From Castanea sativa (taxonomy: Eukaryota; Streptophyta; Magnoliopsida; Fagales; Fagaceae): 64,000 bases of DNA. Position numbers and translations under genes: made by a program. The stretch spans positions 61,214,757 through 61,278,756 of the forward strand of contig NC_134023.1 in assembly GCF_040712315.1 (NCBI RefSeq), read 5' to 3'. This document shows, piece after piece, positions 1-10,859 of the stretch (position 1 is its first letter; every line of letters starts with the position of its first letter). The notes below the pieces were generated by a model that saw only the letters and a program-made list of their open reading frames with translations, did no database searches and had not been told where the DNA came from.

Positions 1-654
1 GGGACTCTTATCTAACGAGTTAAAGTCAAGAAAATGGGTCTTGATAGAGAAAAATAAATTTAAGGAGTCCAGATAAGTGTAAACAAGTTTATTAATGTTT
101 CATTGGTCAACCGAGGAGCCTTATCACACTTGGAGTATTACCAACTTAAGTATGACTCTCCCTCTCTCTAGTTTCTAGCTTTTTTGATCCCTGTTCATTG
201 GGATTCTTCTCTCTTTTATATTGTTTTCCTTTTCATCCTGGCCCTCCACATGGAGGGTGATTAAATTCCCACTAGATACTTATCTCATCCCCCTTTGGAG
301 GAAGTGATGGTTGTCTTAACACTGTTCAGATGCCATTCAGTCATTAACATGGTTGTTGTAGTGCATTCAATACGGCGGTGATGGATGCTTCCTTAAGAAG
401 CCTCCCCCCCCCCCCTTCTTTTATCCACACTTGTCATTGTTGTCTCCATCGGTTTTTGCTCTCAAGCTTGATGTGGACTTCGTCTCAACCTCTTCAAGTG
501 ACACAAGTTCGAAGTTCTTCCTTGAAATATCCAAATATGGACATTGAGCTCCTCTTCCAAGTAATCTTGGATTACATAGACCAAGATGATTTGGTCGGGC
601 TTACATACTTCTTGGGCCTAGCCTAGCAGAGGTTCTTCTTTTGGATCCCCCCCA
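1..654 (+). mobile_element. LTR-type repeat, 5' end cut by window edge
   Basis: This stretch is a diverged copy of 16573-17239. The match runs from the shared CTCTTATCTAACG motif to the shared end with CCTAGCAGAGGTTC and GGATCC followed by C-rich DNA and CA. The left end lies outside the window. The full copy at 16478-17239 runs from TG to CA and is about the same length as the solo LTR at 59119-59871, with which it shares scattered motifs. An LTR is therefore the best reading, although no target-site duplication (TSD) could be confirmed. The short ORF at 378-626 falls in this repeat and is not a gene. Confidence 0.55.
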
Positions 655-655
655 A

Positions 656-689
<34 letters not shown>

Positions 690-1012
690 AAATATCACTA
701 AAATAAGTTCAGAAATTTAAATGGATAAGATTAACATTAGTGAATTCACAAATATTTAAATTTTTATGGCTTTTGTGTCAAACGTTGTCGAAGAAAATAA
801 GTATGAGCAAAAATGTCATATTCTAAATCAATTATTATTATTCCTAAATAAAAATAGTTTCTTCTATAAACATTATAAGAATAATCATATAAATTCAATG
901 ATCTTATACTTTGATATGAATGCAAACTTTATTGAGATAAAATCCTAAATAGAGAAAATCTCAAGAAACGCGCCATATGGAAGAATCTCATTCTTTATTT
1001 GCATCAATTATT
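655..1012. repeat. Duplicated flank, paralogous to 17658-18045
   Basis: A TA and GTAT microsatellite (about 655-690) leads into DNA that matches 17690-18045 closely, including parallel short reading frames at 766-948 and 17788-17976. Those frames look like shadows of a shared repeat; no protein family is recognisable. The two copies differ by the MITE at 17253-17657, which is missing here. Confidence 0.6.
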
Positions 1013-1021
1013 ATTATTAGT

Positions 1022-1190
1022 GTGGGTTCTAGTTAGTTTAACTGGTAAAGTCTTTAATAATTGTATAAGAGATTTGGAGTTCAATCCCCGCCTACACCAA
1101 AGACTGATTGGTGTCTTGGTTTGATGTTAAAGAGCTATCATCAGGAGCAGACGACATATGTTGAAACTCTCTAAAAAAAAATTATTATTA
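1022..1190 (+). mobile_element. tRNA-derived SINE
   Basis: The element has Pol III-like boxes: a box A around TAGTTTAACTGG and a box B around GGAGTTCAATCCC. A body containing GCCTACACC follows, then an A-rich tail. It is flanked by the 9-base direct repeat ATTATTAGT at 1013-1021 and 1191-1199, as expected for target-primed insertion. The related sequence at about 58575-58712 shares the box B to tail portion. The paralogous flank near 18030 lacks the element. Confidence 0.75.
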
Positions 1191-1254
1191 ATTATTAGTT
1201 ATTACAAGTATTCCTAACAAAAACATCAAGGGTTCAGATCTCACATCTCCCTTC

Positions 1255-1400
1255 CTTGGAAGAATTACACTTTACTACCTTAAACTATACTTTAATTCTT
1301 TGTACCCTAAACTCTTCAAATGCACATTTTGCACTTAAACTATGACCCTTGTTACACTTTGCTCCTCAATGTTAAGTTTACCATTAACTTAGATGGAAAA
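1255..1400. repeat. Half of a foldback element
   Basis: This is similar to one arm of the hairpin element at 18135-18358 (motifs CCTAAACTAT and GTACCCTAAAC). The opposing arm is missing here, so it is a partial or rearranged copy. Confidence 0.4.
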
Positions 1401-1635
1401 GTATGACATCATGTGAAAAGACCAAATTGCCCCACTTCTCAAGTATCGTGTGATACAAATTTTGCAATATGTATTAATCCATAATATAGAAAAACTAGAA
1501 GAATGTAGCAAATATGATCAAACTCATGTTTCTATTGCACTTGCTTTATCCCTCTATATTATCTTATTTTATTTATTCTTTTTTTATATGTTCTATCTCC
1601 AAAAGCTAGAATACATCATTACCAATTTAATTTGT

Positions 1636-1960
1636 CCAATAAATTACAAATTACATTCTTAAAGTTTGGGAGTATTTGGATTTTACACCCTAAAGTTTCA
1701 AAATTTAGATTTTACCCCCAGAAGTTTAGGGGTATTTGGATTTTACACCTCAATATTTTGGAATTTGGATTTTATCCCCTAAATTTTAGGGCTGTTTGAG
1801 TTTTGCTCTCTAAAGTTTGGAGGTTTTTAGATTTTACACCCTAAAATTTTTGGGGTGTTTGAATTCTCCTAAAACTTCTAGAAAAAATTCCAAATTCTGA
1901 AATTTCATGGTGTAAAATCTAAACACCCCTAAGCTTTAGGGTGTAATTTGCAATTTATCC
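1636..1960. mobile_element. Foldback MITE with TAATTTGT target duplication
   Basis: Long imperfect terminal inverted repeats begin with a motif like GGATAAATTGCAAATTACA and extend inward for about 80 bases of ACACCCTAAAGTTT-type sequence. The 8-base direct repeat TAATTTGT flanks it at 1628-1635 and 1961-1968. The homologous site beside the intact SINA gene (about 52375-52390) has a single TAATTTGT and no element, so it is an empty site. Copy B carries the same insertion at 34092-34416. An 8-base TSD suggests hAT; a 9-base MULE-type TSD with one mismatch is an alternative. Confidence 0.85.
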
Positions 1961-2276
1961 TAATTTGTATGATAACACAGTTTAATTGCTCGTGCATCAA
2001 AGCAGTCCTAAAACTGAGATAATAATCAGTACAAGAACACCAAAGAAAAAACTACTAGCAGCAGACTATTAATTCATCTACAAATAGATAAATATCGTAA
2101 TTACAAATAACAAGTATGCCTTCCCACTCATGTATTCAATCCATGGACAAGCAAAGAGAATTTACGTCCTACACTCCAAAATGTACATGACAAAAAGACT
2201 CAAAACTTAGAAGGATAGATCCACTTATTATAAGGTTGAATATAATGGGAAAGAAGATAAATGAAGAAATTATTTA

Positions 2277-3110
2277 TCACTGCTCTTTCCAAATCCTATG
2301 AGTCACTCGAAGCTTCAATTCCTTCCAGTCTCCCCCAAAGAAGAAGAGAACTAATGATGCAAAAAATTGTTAGTTGAACTCCTCGTCAATATGGATGGAC
2401 TGTGTTAAATTAAAGGAAGTGTAATCCTGTAAAAGAGAATGAATAGCCTTGGAGTACACCAATTTGGTGTGTCCCAAAGAGTCTTTGACGGGCCAATCAG
2501 TAAGATCAAAGCTCAATTATTTGGAGAATCACTATTTGGCTAGTAAGTTTATGCATGTATGTTTGCGTACCTTTTTCTTTGATTCTTTGTCCCTTTTTAT
2601 AGGTCTTTTCCCTTCAACATGAGAGTAATTGCTGATCTTAATGGTTTTGGATCCGTCGGTCATGAATGCTAGGGTGTTATAGATTTCAATGATATTTTGC
2701 CCGTTCGTCTGTCCGTTACGCTTTTGGTTGTCTAGCGTGTTACCTGTCACTTGTTTCATTTATGAGGATTTTATTTAATGTTCTTTGTCCTTGCCCATGA
2801 TATGGACAATGATTTGTCATCTCTTTTTTCATTATCGAAGGTGATTTTACTTTTCTTCAAGAGCCATGTTGTGTTGGATTATGAGACCATCAAAATTGTC
2901 ACGCACCTTCCTCTGGCTATCCCTAATGCTTCTAGGTACTCCCTTCCAAGTCATCTTCCTCCCATTTCCACCAACCTCTAGGTTGTAGTTGTAGTTCTTT
3001 GCTTCATTATCATCACCCATAAATTGCAAGATTGCTATGTAGACAAGAGCCATCCCGAGTTGGAAAGCTTTAAAATGCAGACAAAAGTATTGATCAAAGC
3101 AACTGAAGAC
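2277..3110 (-). pseudogene. SINA E3 ligase exon 3 fragment, copy A
   Basis: On the minus strand this matches exon 3 of the SINA gene at 52671-52991. Recognisable blocks are FMGDDNEAKNY, LEVGGNGRKMTW, GVPRSIRDSQRKVRD and FDGLIIQHNMAL. An LTR insertion (2352-2859) splits the exon after NMAL. The SINA 3' UTR and part of the last intron are also present, but exons 1 and 2 are not, so there is no RING finger and this cannot encode a working ligase. The match to the parent stops almost exactly at the intron/exon 2 border. Several residues differ from the parent, for example T-W-K where the parent has T-W-Q. It could still give rise to small RNAs against the parent; that is speculative. Confidence 0.9.
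2352..2859. mobile_element. Small solo LTR inside SINA fragment
   Basis: This 508 bp insertion interrupts the SINA exon 3 copy. The copy B version starts TGATGATGCAGAAAATCG and ends TTCA; here the first TG has become TA. Flanks are AGAAC (2347-2351) and AGAGC (2860-2864). The intact gene has the single site AGAGC near 52741, so the TSD is AGAGC with one change shared by both copies. The start resembles the solo LTR at 33233 (TGATGATACCGAAAATCG), so both belong to one family. Confidence 0.75.
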
Positions 3111-3765
3111 CTAGAAATAATAGAGAAACTCAGTGATTAGTTACTACCCCAATTTTTATGGTAAATGCAAGGATTAACTGATCTATATGGATAAATGTGG
3201 CATATAGCATACTACGAAAACATGTAGCCACTCCACCAATAACATTTGATAACACACCCTAATGAGGTAGAGACTATAAGCCAATATTAAAAGTTGTCTT
3301 TAACATATTAGCATTTTGAATTATCAAACTCAATACTTAAAAGCAATACTATTTCCATAAACAATTGGTCTACAAGACAAAGACACAAGAATTTCGTCCC
3401 AAAATAGGCAAAACTATAGAAAAATCCCATATATGTGGGTTTTATTACAATTCTATAACTAAATTGACTTACTTTTTTTTTTTTTCATATATGATTGTAT
3501 TTTTTTAATCATCAAGCTTGTTGATTATAAGATTCTAGTTCCTAAAAATAGGTCCACAAAGTACTGATATAAATATTTCATTTGGTTTTAGCTAAAACAA
3601 TGGATGAGATCCCTCACAGGATAATGAAATTTTGTATCCACACTAACTAGTGGGTACAGATGCATCTGACATAATTCTTCTATTGACATTGTACCAAGAG
3701 AAACAATTAACAATGGTAAAATATAAGCAAGCAAAGAACTATAAAGAAGACAAAGAGACAAGGAC
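3111..3765. repeat. Copied last intron of the SINA gene
   Basis: This is near-continuous homology to intron 2 of the intact SINA gene (52992-53673). It is lost just before the position of exon 2, where sequence containing a TA/TATGTT simple repeat (3793-3835) takes over. No coding potential is apparent. Confidence 0.75.
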
Positions 3766-4035
3766 AAGTAAGACCTATAATTGTGAGATTCTTATATATA
3801 TATATATATATATTCATGTTTATGTTTATGTTTATGTTCATGATGATTTTATTAAATGCTATTTAAAAAAAAATAACCATCTTCCATCAAATTCCCCAAA
3901 TGCTTGAATTAAAAATTGAAGGAAGATGTTTCTTGCATTGCAAAGAAAGAACTAACAATTTGTTATTAATTAAGTTTTCACACCAATTTATTTATTATGT
4001 CTTTAATTTTTCTTATTTCCTCAACAAAAAAAAAA

Positions 4036-4384
4036 ATGAAGAATCTCAAATATATGCAATTTCTTTCAATTGCTGTAATTTTCACTATTGGGGGTTTAAT
4101 GTATTCTTCTTCTTCATGATACTTATATAATAGATATTTTTTTAAATTTAGGAAACCTTACTAGTTCTTTCACATGCTTACTCTTTGAGTTCCCTATGAA
4201 CAAGGACATTTTTCTTCAAAACATTGTATTGTCATATTTCATGGGTGCCCTAATTAGTATTGTAGGCTATATTTGGACAATTGGTAGAAGAAAAAATTAC
4301 CTTATGTTATGGGTGACTTGGCAATCATTTTCGGTACCTTGTTTATTTACTATGGACAGTTCTTTTATTGTACTGGTATTATGA
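4036..4384 (+). CDS. Candidate two-exon small membrane protein, copy A
   Basis: Proposed exons are 4036-4093 and 4152-4384, with donor GTTTAA and acceptor ATTTAG, giving 96 codons. The predicted protein starts MKNLKYMQFLSIAVIF, a signal-anchor-like hydrophobic stretch. It has a second hydrophobic stretch around residues 41-62 (ending GYIW), a short basic loop IGRRKN, and a hydrophobic C-terminal third. I do not recognise the family. Copy B at 39055-39455 gives the same 96 codons with no indel and similar splice sites, despite roughly a quarter of residues differing. The intron here is only 58 nt, short for a plant, against 110 nt in copy B. Replacement changes appear to outnumber silent ones by eye, so purifying selection is not shown; it may be a decaying duplicate or a chance pair. 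No upstream promoter was identified. Confidence 0.4.
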
Positions 4385-5282
4385 TTACTAATTTTTGGTG
4401 GTGATTCATTGAGATCGATGTGGATTGGGGCTTGTTTCCCTAATATACTGCCTTAGTGAATGCATCTCCATGAGGTGATGTGACGCTTTGGTACCCCTTT
4501 TTTTTCTTAATCTTCAAATTAGAATAGACTTAGTCAAATTTTTGTACTAGGTTTATGCCTTTAGTACACTATATTTTTATATTGTAGACAAAATAAATGT
4601 ACACTTTGAATTTGTTTGTTTTAAATGAAATCTTTAACTAATTACTATAAGTGAGAGATTGATTAAAAAGTGAAAGGGAGTATTGTTGAATCATTAATTA
4701 TTGGATTTATTCCTCTTGATCTATAGGAGGATAGTTAATATATGCATAAACCATAAATTATATCATAATAATAATAACAACATTATTTTACAGGTCTCAT
4801 GATCTTAGTGAGCATATCTCATGTTCACATTGAAATAAGAAATGACATATGTTTCTTAGTAGAAAATAATACAAAAACATATATACTCTTTTCTATGTTT
4901 AGTTTTATGTTTATGTTCATTGAGCTTTTATTTAATTGTTTTCTTCCAAAAAAAAATAATATTTCTTATTAGAGGTGCTATCACTATGTTCATCTCTTAG
5001 GCTTAAATTAGGAGTGTAATCTTGACTGTTGCTATCAACATGCTTCTTGTTTTAGCATGGAGAATGTTTGATTAAGTTGCAAGTATCCTATGAATGGAGG
5101 CTCAGGTTGTTGCGTATGCTTCTTCCAGAATTTGAGGAGTGTGTGCCTCTTTTAGTGCTCAAGGATTCTGTGTCAAATACTGTCCAAACATCCTCTATTG
5201 GTATTCCATACGTTTCAAGGAAATGAATATAAAGATAAAATATGACTCAAATGGAGATAGCAATGAAAAAAAGTAAAATGTG
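4385..5282. other. Duplicon spacer, nothing identified
   Basis: About 900 bases shared with copy B (39456-40287). It is AT-rich with TTTATGTTTATG-like simple sequence. No gene or RNA was recognised. Confidence 0.5.
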
Positions 5283-5774
5283 ATATCCTCCAAATTCTCC
5301 CTCCCACCTTGCTTTCAATCGATCAACACCATCAAGTCACAAATCACCAACCCAGTGGTGCGTAACGGCGCAGCGGTTTTCAAAATTGACGTGCCATTGA
5401 TAATAAGGTTTTGAATGATCAAGCAAGTTTGGTCCTTAATGAAACGCCCTTGATGGATTTGGAGGTGCCATAGTCTTTGATTTCCTAGCGGTGCATGAGC
5501 ATTGGGACTTGGTGGGAGATTGAAACATAGGTGGTGATTAGGAGTGTGGTGTAAGGGATGTCGTAGACAACATCATAGGCAGTGGTGGGAGGGAAGAGAT
5601 TAGGGTTTGGGAGATTTGGGAGAGGAGAGAAGGGCAAGAGACGTTGAAGCAGAGATTGATGCAGATTAGGGAAGTGATCCTAGATTTGGGCTCGAAATTG
5701 CCAACTTTCATGGCGGAGATCCCGTGGAGTTGGAGATTAGTGACTCCATTGACAGGGATGATGGCATCTTCCAA
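5283..5774 (-). pseudogene. UMPS: UMP synthase exon 1 fragment, copy A
   Basis: The minus strand reads as the N-terminal orotate phosphoribosyltransferase part of plant UMP synthase, the bifunctional enzyme making UMP from orotate. Blocks in order across frames: [90 protein letters not shown] and KQGGRENL. The phosphoribosyl-pyrophosphate-binding segment (expected near IIEDLVTSG in the family) is altered to IIQNLIING. At least one frameshift and several stops (after LMHR, and between VLID and KQGG) make it non-functional. The decarboxylase half is missing. The call rests on recalled family sequence, not a search. Upstream sequence at about 5780-6060 may be the copied 5' leader, and related pieces recur near 13.6-14.1 kb. 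Confidence 0.82.
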
Positions 5775-6467
5775 AACTATGTGAGAGAGAGATAAAGTTT
5801 TTAGGGTCTAAGAGTGAGAGAGTGTTTTGGTTATGGATTTGAATATGTAGGGATGCGCAAGGCAATGAGATAGTGAAACGTGTTGTTGTGAAGGGAAGGA
5901 GTGAGGGAGTGCAGTTTTGAGTGGGAAATAGAAACAAGTTACAAAAGCTTTGTTTACTTTGTAGGACTTTAAATTTTATTTTTTCCAAATAACACCCTTT
6001 TTTTAAATAATTATAAACAAGGTCATCAGAATCAGTGATCACTCTACCAATATTTACTTGTATTTAGGTTTTAAAAAAATAATTTACTTGTATTTGAGTA
6101 TATTCCGTTCTTTTCTATTTTTTTTATTTTAAAAAAATTTAAGCAGTGAATTTGAATTTAGTTGAAAAGCTTAATGACAATGGTAGTACTATAGGGTTGC
6201 ATTATACTATAACTATGCAATTATTTGTTTGTTGAAGAAACTAATCTAAAGCTATATATTTGCTCTCTCTTTTTTAGAATCATATAGTTGCATAATCTAC
6301 GGAAAATTATTCATCTTTTTTTTTTATAATAATTATTCATCTTAAACTATGAAACATTTACAATGTGCTAGTGTACTTAAGTAAATTATAACATTTTATT
6401 TAAAAAGGTGGTGTCCACAAATATACGGTAATTATTAACAAATAGTTATTATGATTGTTATTTATTA

Positions 6468-6636
6468 GAAAAGTGTTACGTCCACAAGATTTTGACAACA
6501 AATCTTAGTTGGTAGGTTGTTACAAGTTTTTAATTTAAATCCACCACTGAAATTATCTTCTTGCCCACTAGTAGTAGCAAGTAATAACTTGCCTCTTATT
6601 ATTTGTTGTGAAAGTGTTGTGGACATAGCATTTCTC
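6468..6636. mobile_element. 169 bp MULE-like MITE, copy A
   Basis: Terminal inverted repeats of about 36 bases carry the motif GTCCACAA on the left and TTGTGGAC on the right. Flanks are TATTTATTA (6459-6467) and TATTTGATA (6637-6645), a degraded 9-base TSD. The copy B equivalent at 41510-41678 is also 169 bp and its flanks match at 8 of 9 positions. Small size, long terminal repeats and a 9-base TSD fit a Mutator-type MITE. Confidence 0.75.
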
Positions 6637-6642
6637 TATTTG

Positions 6643-7285
6643 ATATGTCACATTTTGAATTTATATTTTTAGTTTTAAAAAAGTTTAAAAACTCAAATCT
6701 GAATCCAATCTCTTTGCCTTGCCAACACCAACAGCGCGAAACTTGTCTCCAGTGAGATCTTTGCCCTGAAATGAATAGAGAACTTGGCAGTTGGTAATTC
6801 GATTAGGGAAATATTTTGCTGGAGTGGGGTGAGTGGAGGAACTGTATGGTCTATGTCGCCAAGAGCTCAAGTGGGAAGGTGAAAAGGCCACATTTTCAGA
6901 CCTGGGTTATAGAATGGAAGTGCAAACCTTTTGTTACAAAGAAAGTAATCTATCCATTTTACAAGTATGGAATCTACTCACCAAATAAAATGATTTAATA
7001 ATGAATTCAATTGAGGACAAAAACCATCCCAAGCCATTACGCATAAAGAGCAAGTCTACCAGTTGAAAAATGCTACAACTAGAGAAATATAATTTGCACA
7101 GAGGTGTAATAATAATGGTTCTACCAAAGCAACTGTTTTTTTGGCGTTTAATTTGCCGCCAAGTTCTCTATTCATTACGGTGCCGAGATCTCGCTGGAGA
7201 CCAATTTGGTGACTTTGGGCATTGGCAAGGCAGTGAGATTAGGGTTTAAATTTGAGTTTTTTAAATTCAAAATATGACATGTCCA
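6643..7285. repeat. Inverted repeat, arms about 150 and 120 bp
   Basis: The left arm (about 6643-6800) and right arm (about 7165-7285, reversed) share TTGCCTTGCCAA, GAGATCT and ATGAATAGAGAACTTGGC. The loop is about 360 bp. Copy B keeps the left-arm region (about 41690-41820), but I did not find the right arm there. Confidence 0.65.
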
Positions 7286-7530
7286 TTTTAATAGCTGGTG
7301 TGGAATCAATTTTTAAGGTTTTGTTCTAGAATTAATGACATGGTATAATATGATCTATTGAATTTTAAATGAGAGGTCAAGATTAAAAGAATTTTACTTA
7401 ATAGAGTACTCTTTTTTTTTTTTTAGAAAAATTTAATAGAGTACTCTAAAAACTTTAGATGGTCTGAAAGTATATAGTCTAATATTATGCGTTTCTTTTA
7501 GAATCTATGATATTGAGCCATTTGAACAAA
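7262..7530. repeat. Direct repeat 1 flanking solo LTR
   Basis: Matches 9826-10035 (shared blocks TTTTAAGGTTTTGTTC, ATTTTAAATGAGAG and ATAGAGTACTC). The solo LTR at 7646-9754 lies between the two. Confidence 0.65.
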
Positions 7531-7645
7531 ACTTAGATACAATACCTTAGATATTGTTCCTTAGTTTCTCCTCTAAAATTCAGCCAGGTGGTTACTTAAT
7601 TAAAAATTCACTTCCATCCCATAAGAAAAAATCCACACGGCAGAT

Positions 7646-9754
7646 TGTTGATGCCCATTTTGGCAAGGAGGCTCAATAATAGGAAGAAGCCCAACAATAT
7701 GGGAGGGAATAAAGAAGAAAAATTAGCAAAGTAAGAAGAAGAATTAGCAAAGTAAGAAGAAAACCATTAAACCCGAATGACAAGAGTAATAGTCCATGGG
7801 CCTGTAAAATAGTATAAGGGCCCCAAAGAAAGCAAGCGGGCCCAAGGGAGCCCAAAGAAAGAAGTAGTAAACTCATAGGTATTATGAGAAATAGAAAGCA
7901 AGCAAAAATGGGCCAAAAGAGCCCAAAGGAGCCCAAAGAAAGAAGTAGTAAACTCATAGGTATTATGAGAAATAGAAAGCAAGCAAAAATGGGCCAAAAG
8001 AGCCCAAAGGAAGGAACTAGTAAATGTGGTTGGTGGAAAAGCCAATAAACCTCGAAAGTAAAGGATATGGTAATTTGGGTTGGGGAAGTCCAAAAGACTT
8101 AGCAAAAGCCCATGGGAATGAAGGATTGGAATGGATTGAGGATGTCCAAAGGAATAAAATGGGCCAAGGAAGTCCAAAATAGCATGAGGACAAGCCCAAC
8201 AATAGTACTGGGCTACTAAAATTAAGTAAAAGGAAAGTGTATAGCAGACCCAAAAGAGCCCCAGCAAGCACAAGTCAAATGATAACATGGCGAAAACAAC
8301 GAGGCGACATAGCAAAGGTGTCAGCCGACCCACAAAGAGGGTAAGGATTGGATTGAAGAAGGAAAGGTCCATGCCTAAACAAAACCCAGCCCAGGGAGGA
8401 AACAAGATATAAATAATGAAAACTCAGTGACTCATCCACGCTATAAGAGGTCAAGAATGAGTAGTAGAATGTGCAGCAATGACCAGACAAGCCCCCAGGT
8501 CACGACAAACTCATGGAAAGCAAACAAGCCATGGACACACATGGAAGTGGAGCACGTACAAGGCTCAAGCACCACCCACTTGTACCTAGCCAATACAGGA
8601 GTGGTGGGCCATGGGTCTTAGGTAAGAGAGGGTATGGTCTGGTGGTGAGGAGAAGGGGGAAGCCTATTTTGGGGTTTTCACTCAAGCTTTTTTGGGGAAA
8701 ATGTCCTACTAGGATGACATAACACCCAAAAGAGAAAAAGATCAGCTGGAATCACTAGGTGCATGCTATAGGAGTTAGTAAGAGAGAATGCCCATCATTA
8801 TCCAGATGGGAATGCCAGGGAGAGCAAGAAAACAAAACAAAATTCTTTTGTTTGGGAATGGAATGTGGCACGACCAGCACAGGTAAGTGGTGATGGATGG
8901 GCAGCCGACAGACCCATGGACCATCTGGGAAGGATAGTCATACCAGGACAAAAGTAGTTAAGGGGTAAAACAGTAAAAACTCACGGCAGGCAGTATAGAA
9001 GGGGCCTTAGCCGTGCACAAAAAAAAAACAAAACAAGGGGAGGCAAGCACAAGAGATAAACAAAAGAAAAACAAGTAAGGAAAGAAGTGAAAGATAAGAA
9101 AATAGGTAACATAGAAATCATAAAGGAATCAAAAAGGAAAAACAGAGAGTGAGCTAGAGTGTGATGGTGGGCATGCACCAATAGGCTATTCCCTTCTCTC
9201 CCTTTAATAGCTTGCTCTCTAGTAAAGATTAAAGGATCCGAGGATAAGCCATCTAGGCCTATTCTTTCAAAGTGAGCAATTTCTGTGATAGGATTTCCCC
9301 CGTGAGATTGCCGACATTGGAGAGTGGTTCCCTTCCTAGACTTGAATCTGTTGAGAAATCAAGCACGGTAGACTAACCATTTTTCCTTTTATTTTATTGA
9401 TCAAGCATTAATATTATTTCCTTTTCTTTTATTGTTATTATTAACTCATTTATGCTGTATTTATATCACTGTGTTATTTCCCCCTTTTACTAAGAAAATG
9501 GCTTAGTTTTTGTCTTTGGCTGACATATTCTTTTTATTTTGTCATATTACACCCTCTTTCTATAATATTTTTGTGATAGCATCTTTTGCCGTGGGCACGT
9601 GTCCAAGGTCCAAGCAAAGGGGTCCTAGCTTGTGCACAAGTTGACTTGGAGTGTGTTGCAGTCAAGCCAGTCCTGACTCTCCTACCCCAGAACTATTGGG
9701 CCGTAACATGGCAGGAAACAACCCAGTCTAGAGTTGCAAAAAAGGCCCACCACA
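7646..9754 (+). mobile_element. Solo LTR, about 2.1 kb
   Basis: It begins TGTTGATGCCCATTTT and ends GGCCCACCACA, the TG...CA ends of an LTR. Flanks are CAGAT (7641-7645) and TAGAT (9755-9759), a 5-base TSD with one mismatch. The same family occurs at 18434-20376, where the TSD is perfect. No gag, pol or internal domain is present. The element is rich in GCCCAA motifs, and an 81-base unit is repeated twice in tandem at about 7850-8011. Open frames on both strands here (for example 7767-8405 minus) are low-complexity by-products. A TATA-like region and transcription start probably lie near 9180-9230 (inference). Confidence 0.88.
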
Positions 9755-9825
9755 TAGATCTTAAAAGGGGAACCTAAGGAACAACAACTAAGTACTGTAC
9801 CTAAATCTTGCCCAAGCCATTTATT

Positions 9826-10035
9826 TTAATTTTATTAAAAATATGATATGTCTATTTTAATAACAAATGTGGAATCTATTTTAAGGTTTTGTTCAAAGAA
9901 TTAATAAAATGGTGTAATTTGAACCATTAAATTTTAAATGAGAGATCAAGCTTAAAAGAACCTTACTTGATAGAGTACTCTAGGAACTCTAATATTGTGT
10001 GTTTCTTATAGAATCTCTATTATTAAGTCATTTAT
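9826..10035. repeat. Direct repeat 2 flanking solo LTR
   Basis: Partner of 7262-7530; see that entry. DNA from 10036 to 10439 is AT-rich with a stretch resembling 45580-45660 (ATTATAGATTCAGAT). No gene was seen there. Confidence 0.6.
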
Positions 10036-10448
10036 TATAATTGTAATTATATATAAAATTATAGATTCAGATGAAGAGTTTAAATATAGAATGTAATTTA
10101 AGTTCAATTCAAAAATACGTATTAAAATAATAATGTATAAAATTTATGAGGTCTAAAAAGCCAAAAATTATATGACCATAAAGTAACCCACAATTTTTTA
10201 CCATAATTATCCACGTAATAGGCTGTGAATAGTGGAGTAAATCACAACCCGCCACACAATTGTGGTATTAGAATTACTCCTCAAAATCTCATAAAACACA
10301 ATTCCATAACATCCAATAAATTTACTTATATTCTTACAATTGAATATTTGCCTCAATAAAGTCAACAACAATATCTTTTTCTTTATTGGGCCTTTGGCTA
10401 GTTAGTGAAAAAAAAAAAAAAGAATAGCGGAGGCCAAAGAAACACCAA

Positions 10449-10847
10449 GGCTAAAACGCAAAATTGACCCTCTAAGTTTCTTCAGATTTTATTTCAGTCC
10501 TCTAACTTTGCTTTCGTTCATTTCAGTCCTCTAACTTTACTCTCGTTCATTTCAGTCCTCTAAGTTTCAGATTTATTCAATTAAGGTCTTTCCATTAACT
10601 TTTGTTAAAATTTTTTGAAAAAAAAAATCTGGAAAATATTTTTCAATCTTTAATTGAATTTTTTTAATTTAAAAAATTTGAAGAAAAATTTATAAAATTG
10701 AAAAATTAACCACAACATATAACAAAAGTTCATGGAAAAGCCTTAATTGAATAAACTTGAAAGTTAGAAAACTGAAATAAACAAAAACAACGTTAGAAAA
10801 CTGAAATTAAATAAAGAAACTTAGAGGGTCAATTTTGCATTTTACCC
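10449..10847. mobile_element. 399 bp MULE-type MITE with perfect 9-base TSD
   Basis: Ends are GG(C/G)TAAAA followed by CAAAATTGACCCTCTAAG in the left arm, mirrored exactly in the right arm. The TSD AAACACCAA occurs at 10440-10448 and 10848-10856. The left arm repeats a TTTCAGTCCTCTAACTTT motif three times. There is no transposase ORF. The size, long inverted repeats and 9-base TSD are typical of Mutator-like non-autonomous elements. Confidence 0.9.
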
Positions 10848-10859
10848 AAACACCAATTA

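Larger units (their letters stand above)
1450..7137. repeat. Duplicon A (paralogous to about 33850-42137)
   Basis: A 5.7 kb segment is present twice in the window in the same orientation. In order it contains a foldback MITE, a SINA exon 3 pseudo-fragment holding a small LTR, SINA intron sequence, a candidate two-exon small gene, a UMP-synthase exon 1 fragment, and a 169 bp MULE-like MITE. Copy B is longer mainly because of a 2.5 kb LTR insertion. The SINA part also matches the intact gene at about 52.2-53.66 kb, up to the exon 2 boundary. The end points were read by eye and are approximate. Confidence 0.85.

Noticed and set aside
5737..6042. 101-codon minus frame upstream of the UMPS fragment
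   Set aside because: Runs through what looks like the copied leader; the equivalent in copy B is not conserved as protein.
7767..8405. 212-codon minus-strand frame with repeated Leu/Phe/Ser text
   Set aside because: Lies inside a solo LTR with clear ends; the repetition comes from an 81-base tandem unit and GCCCAA-rich DNA.
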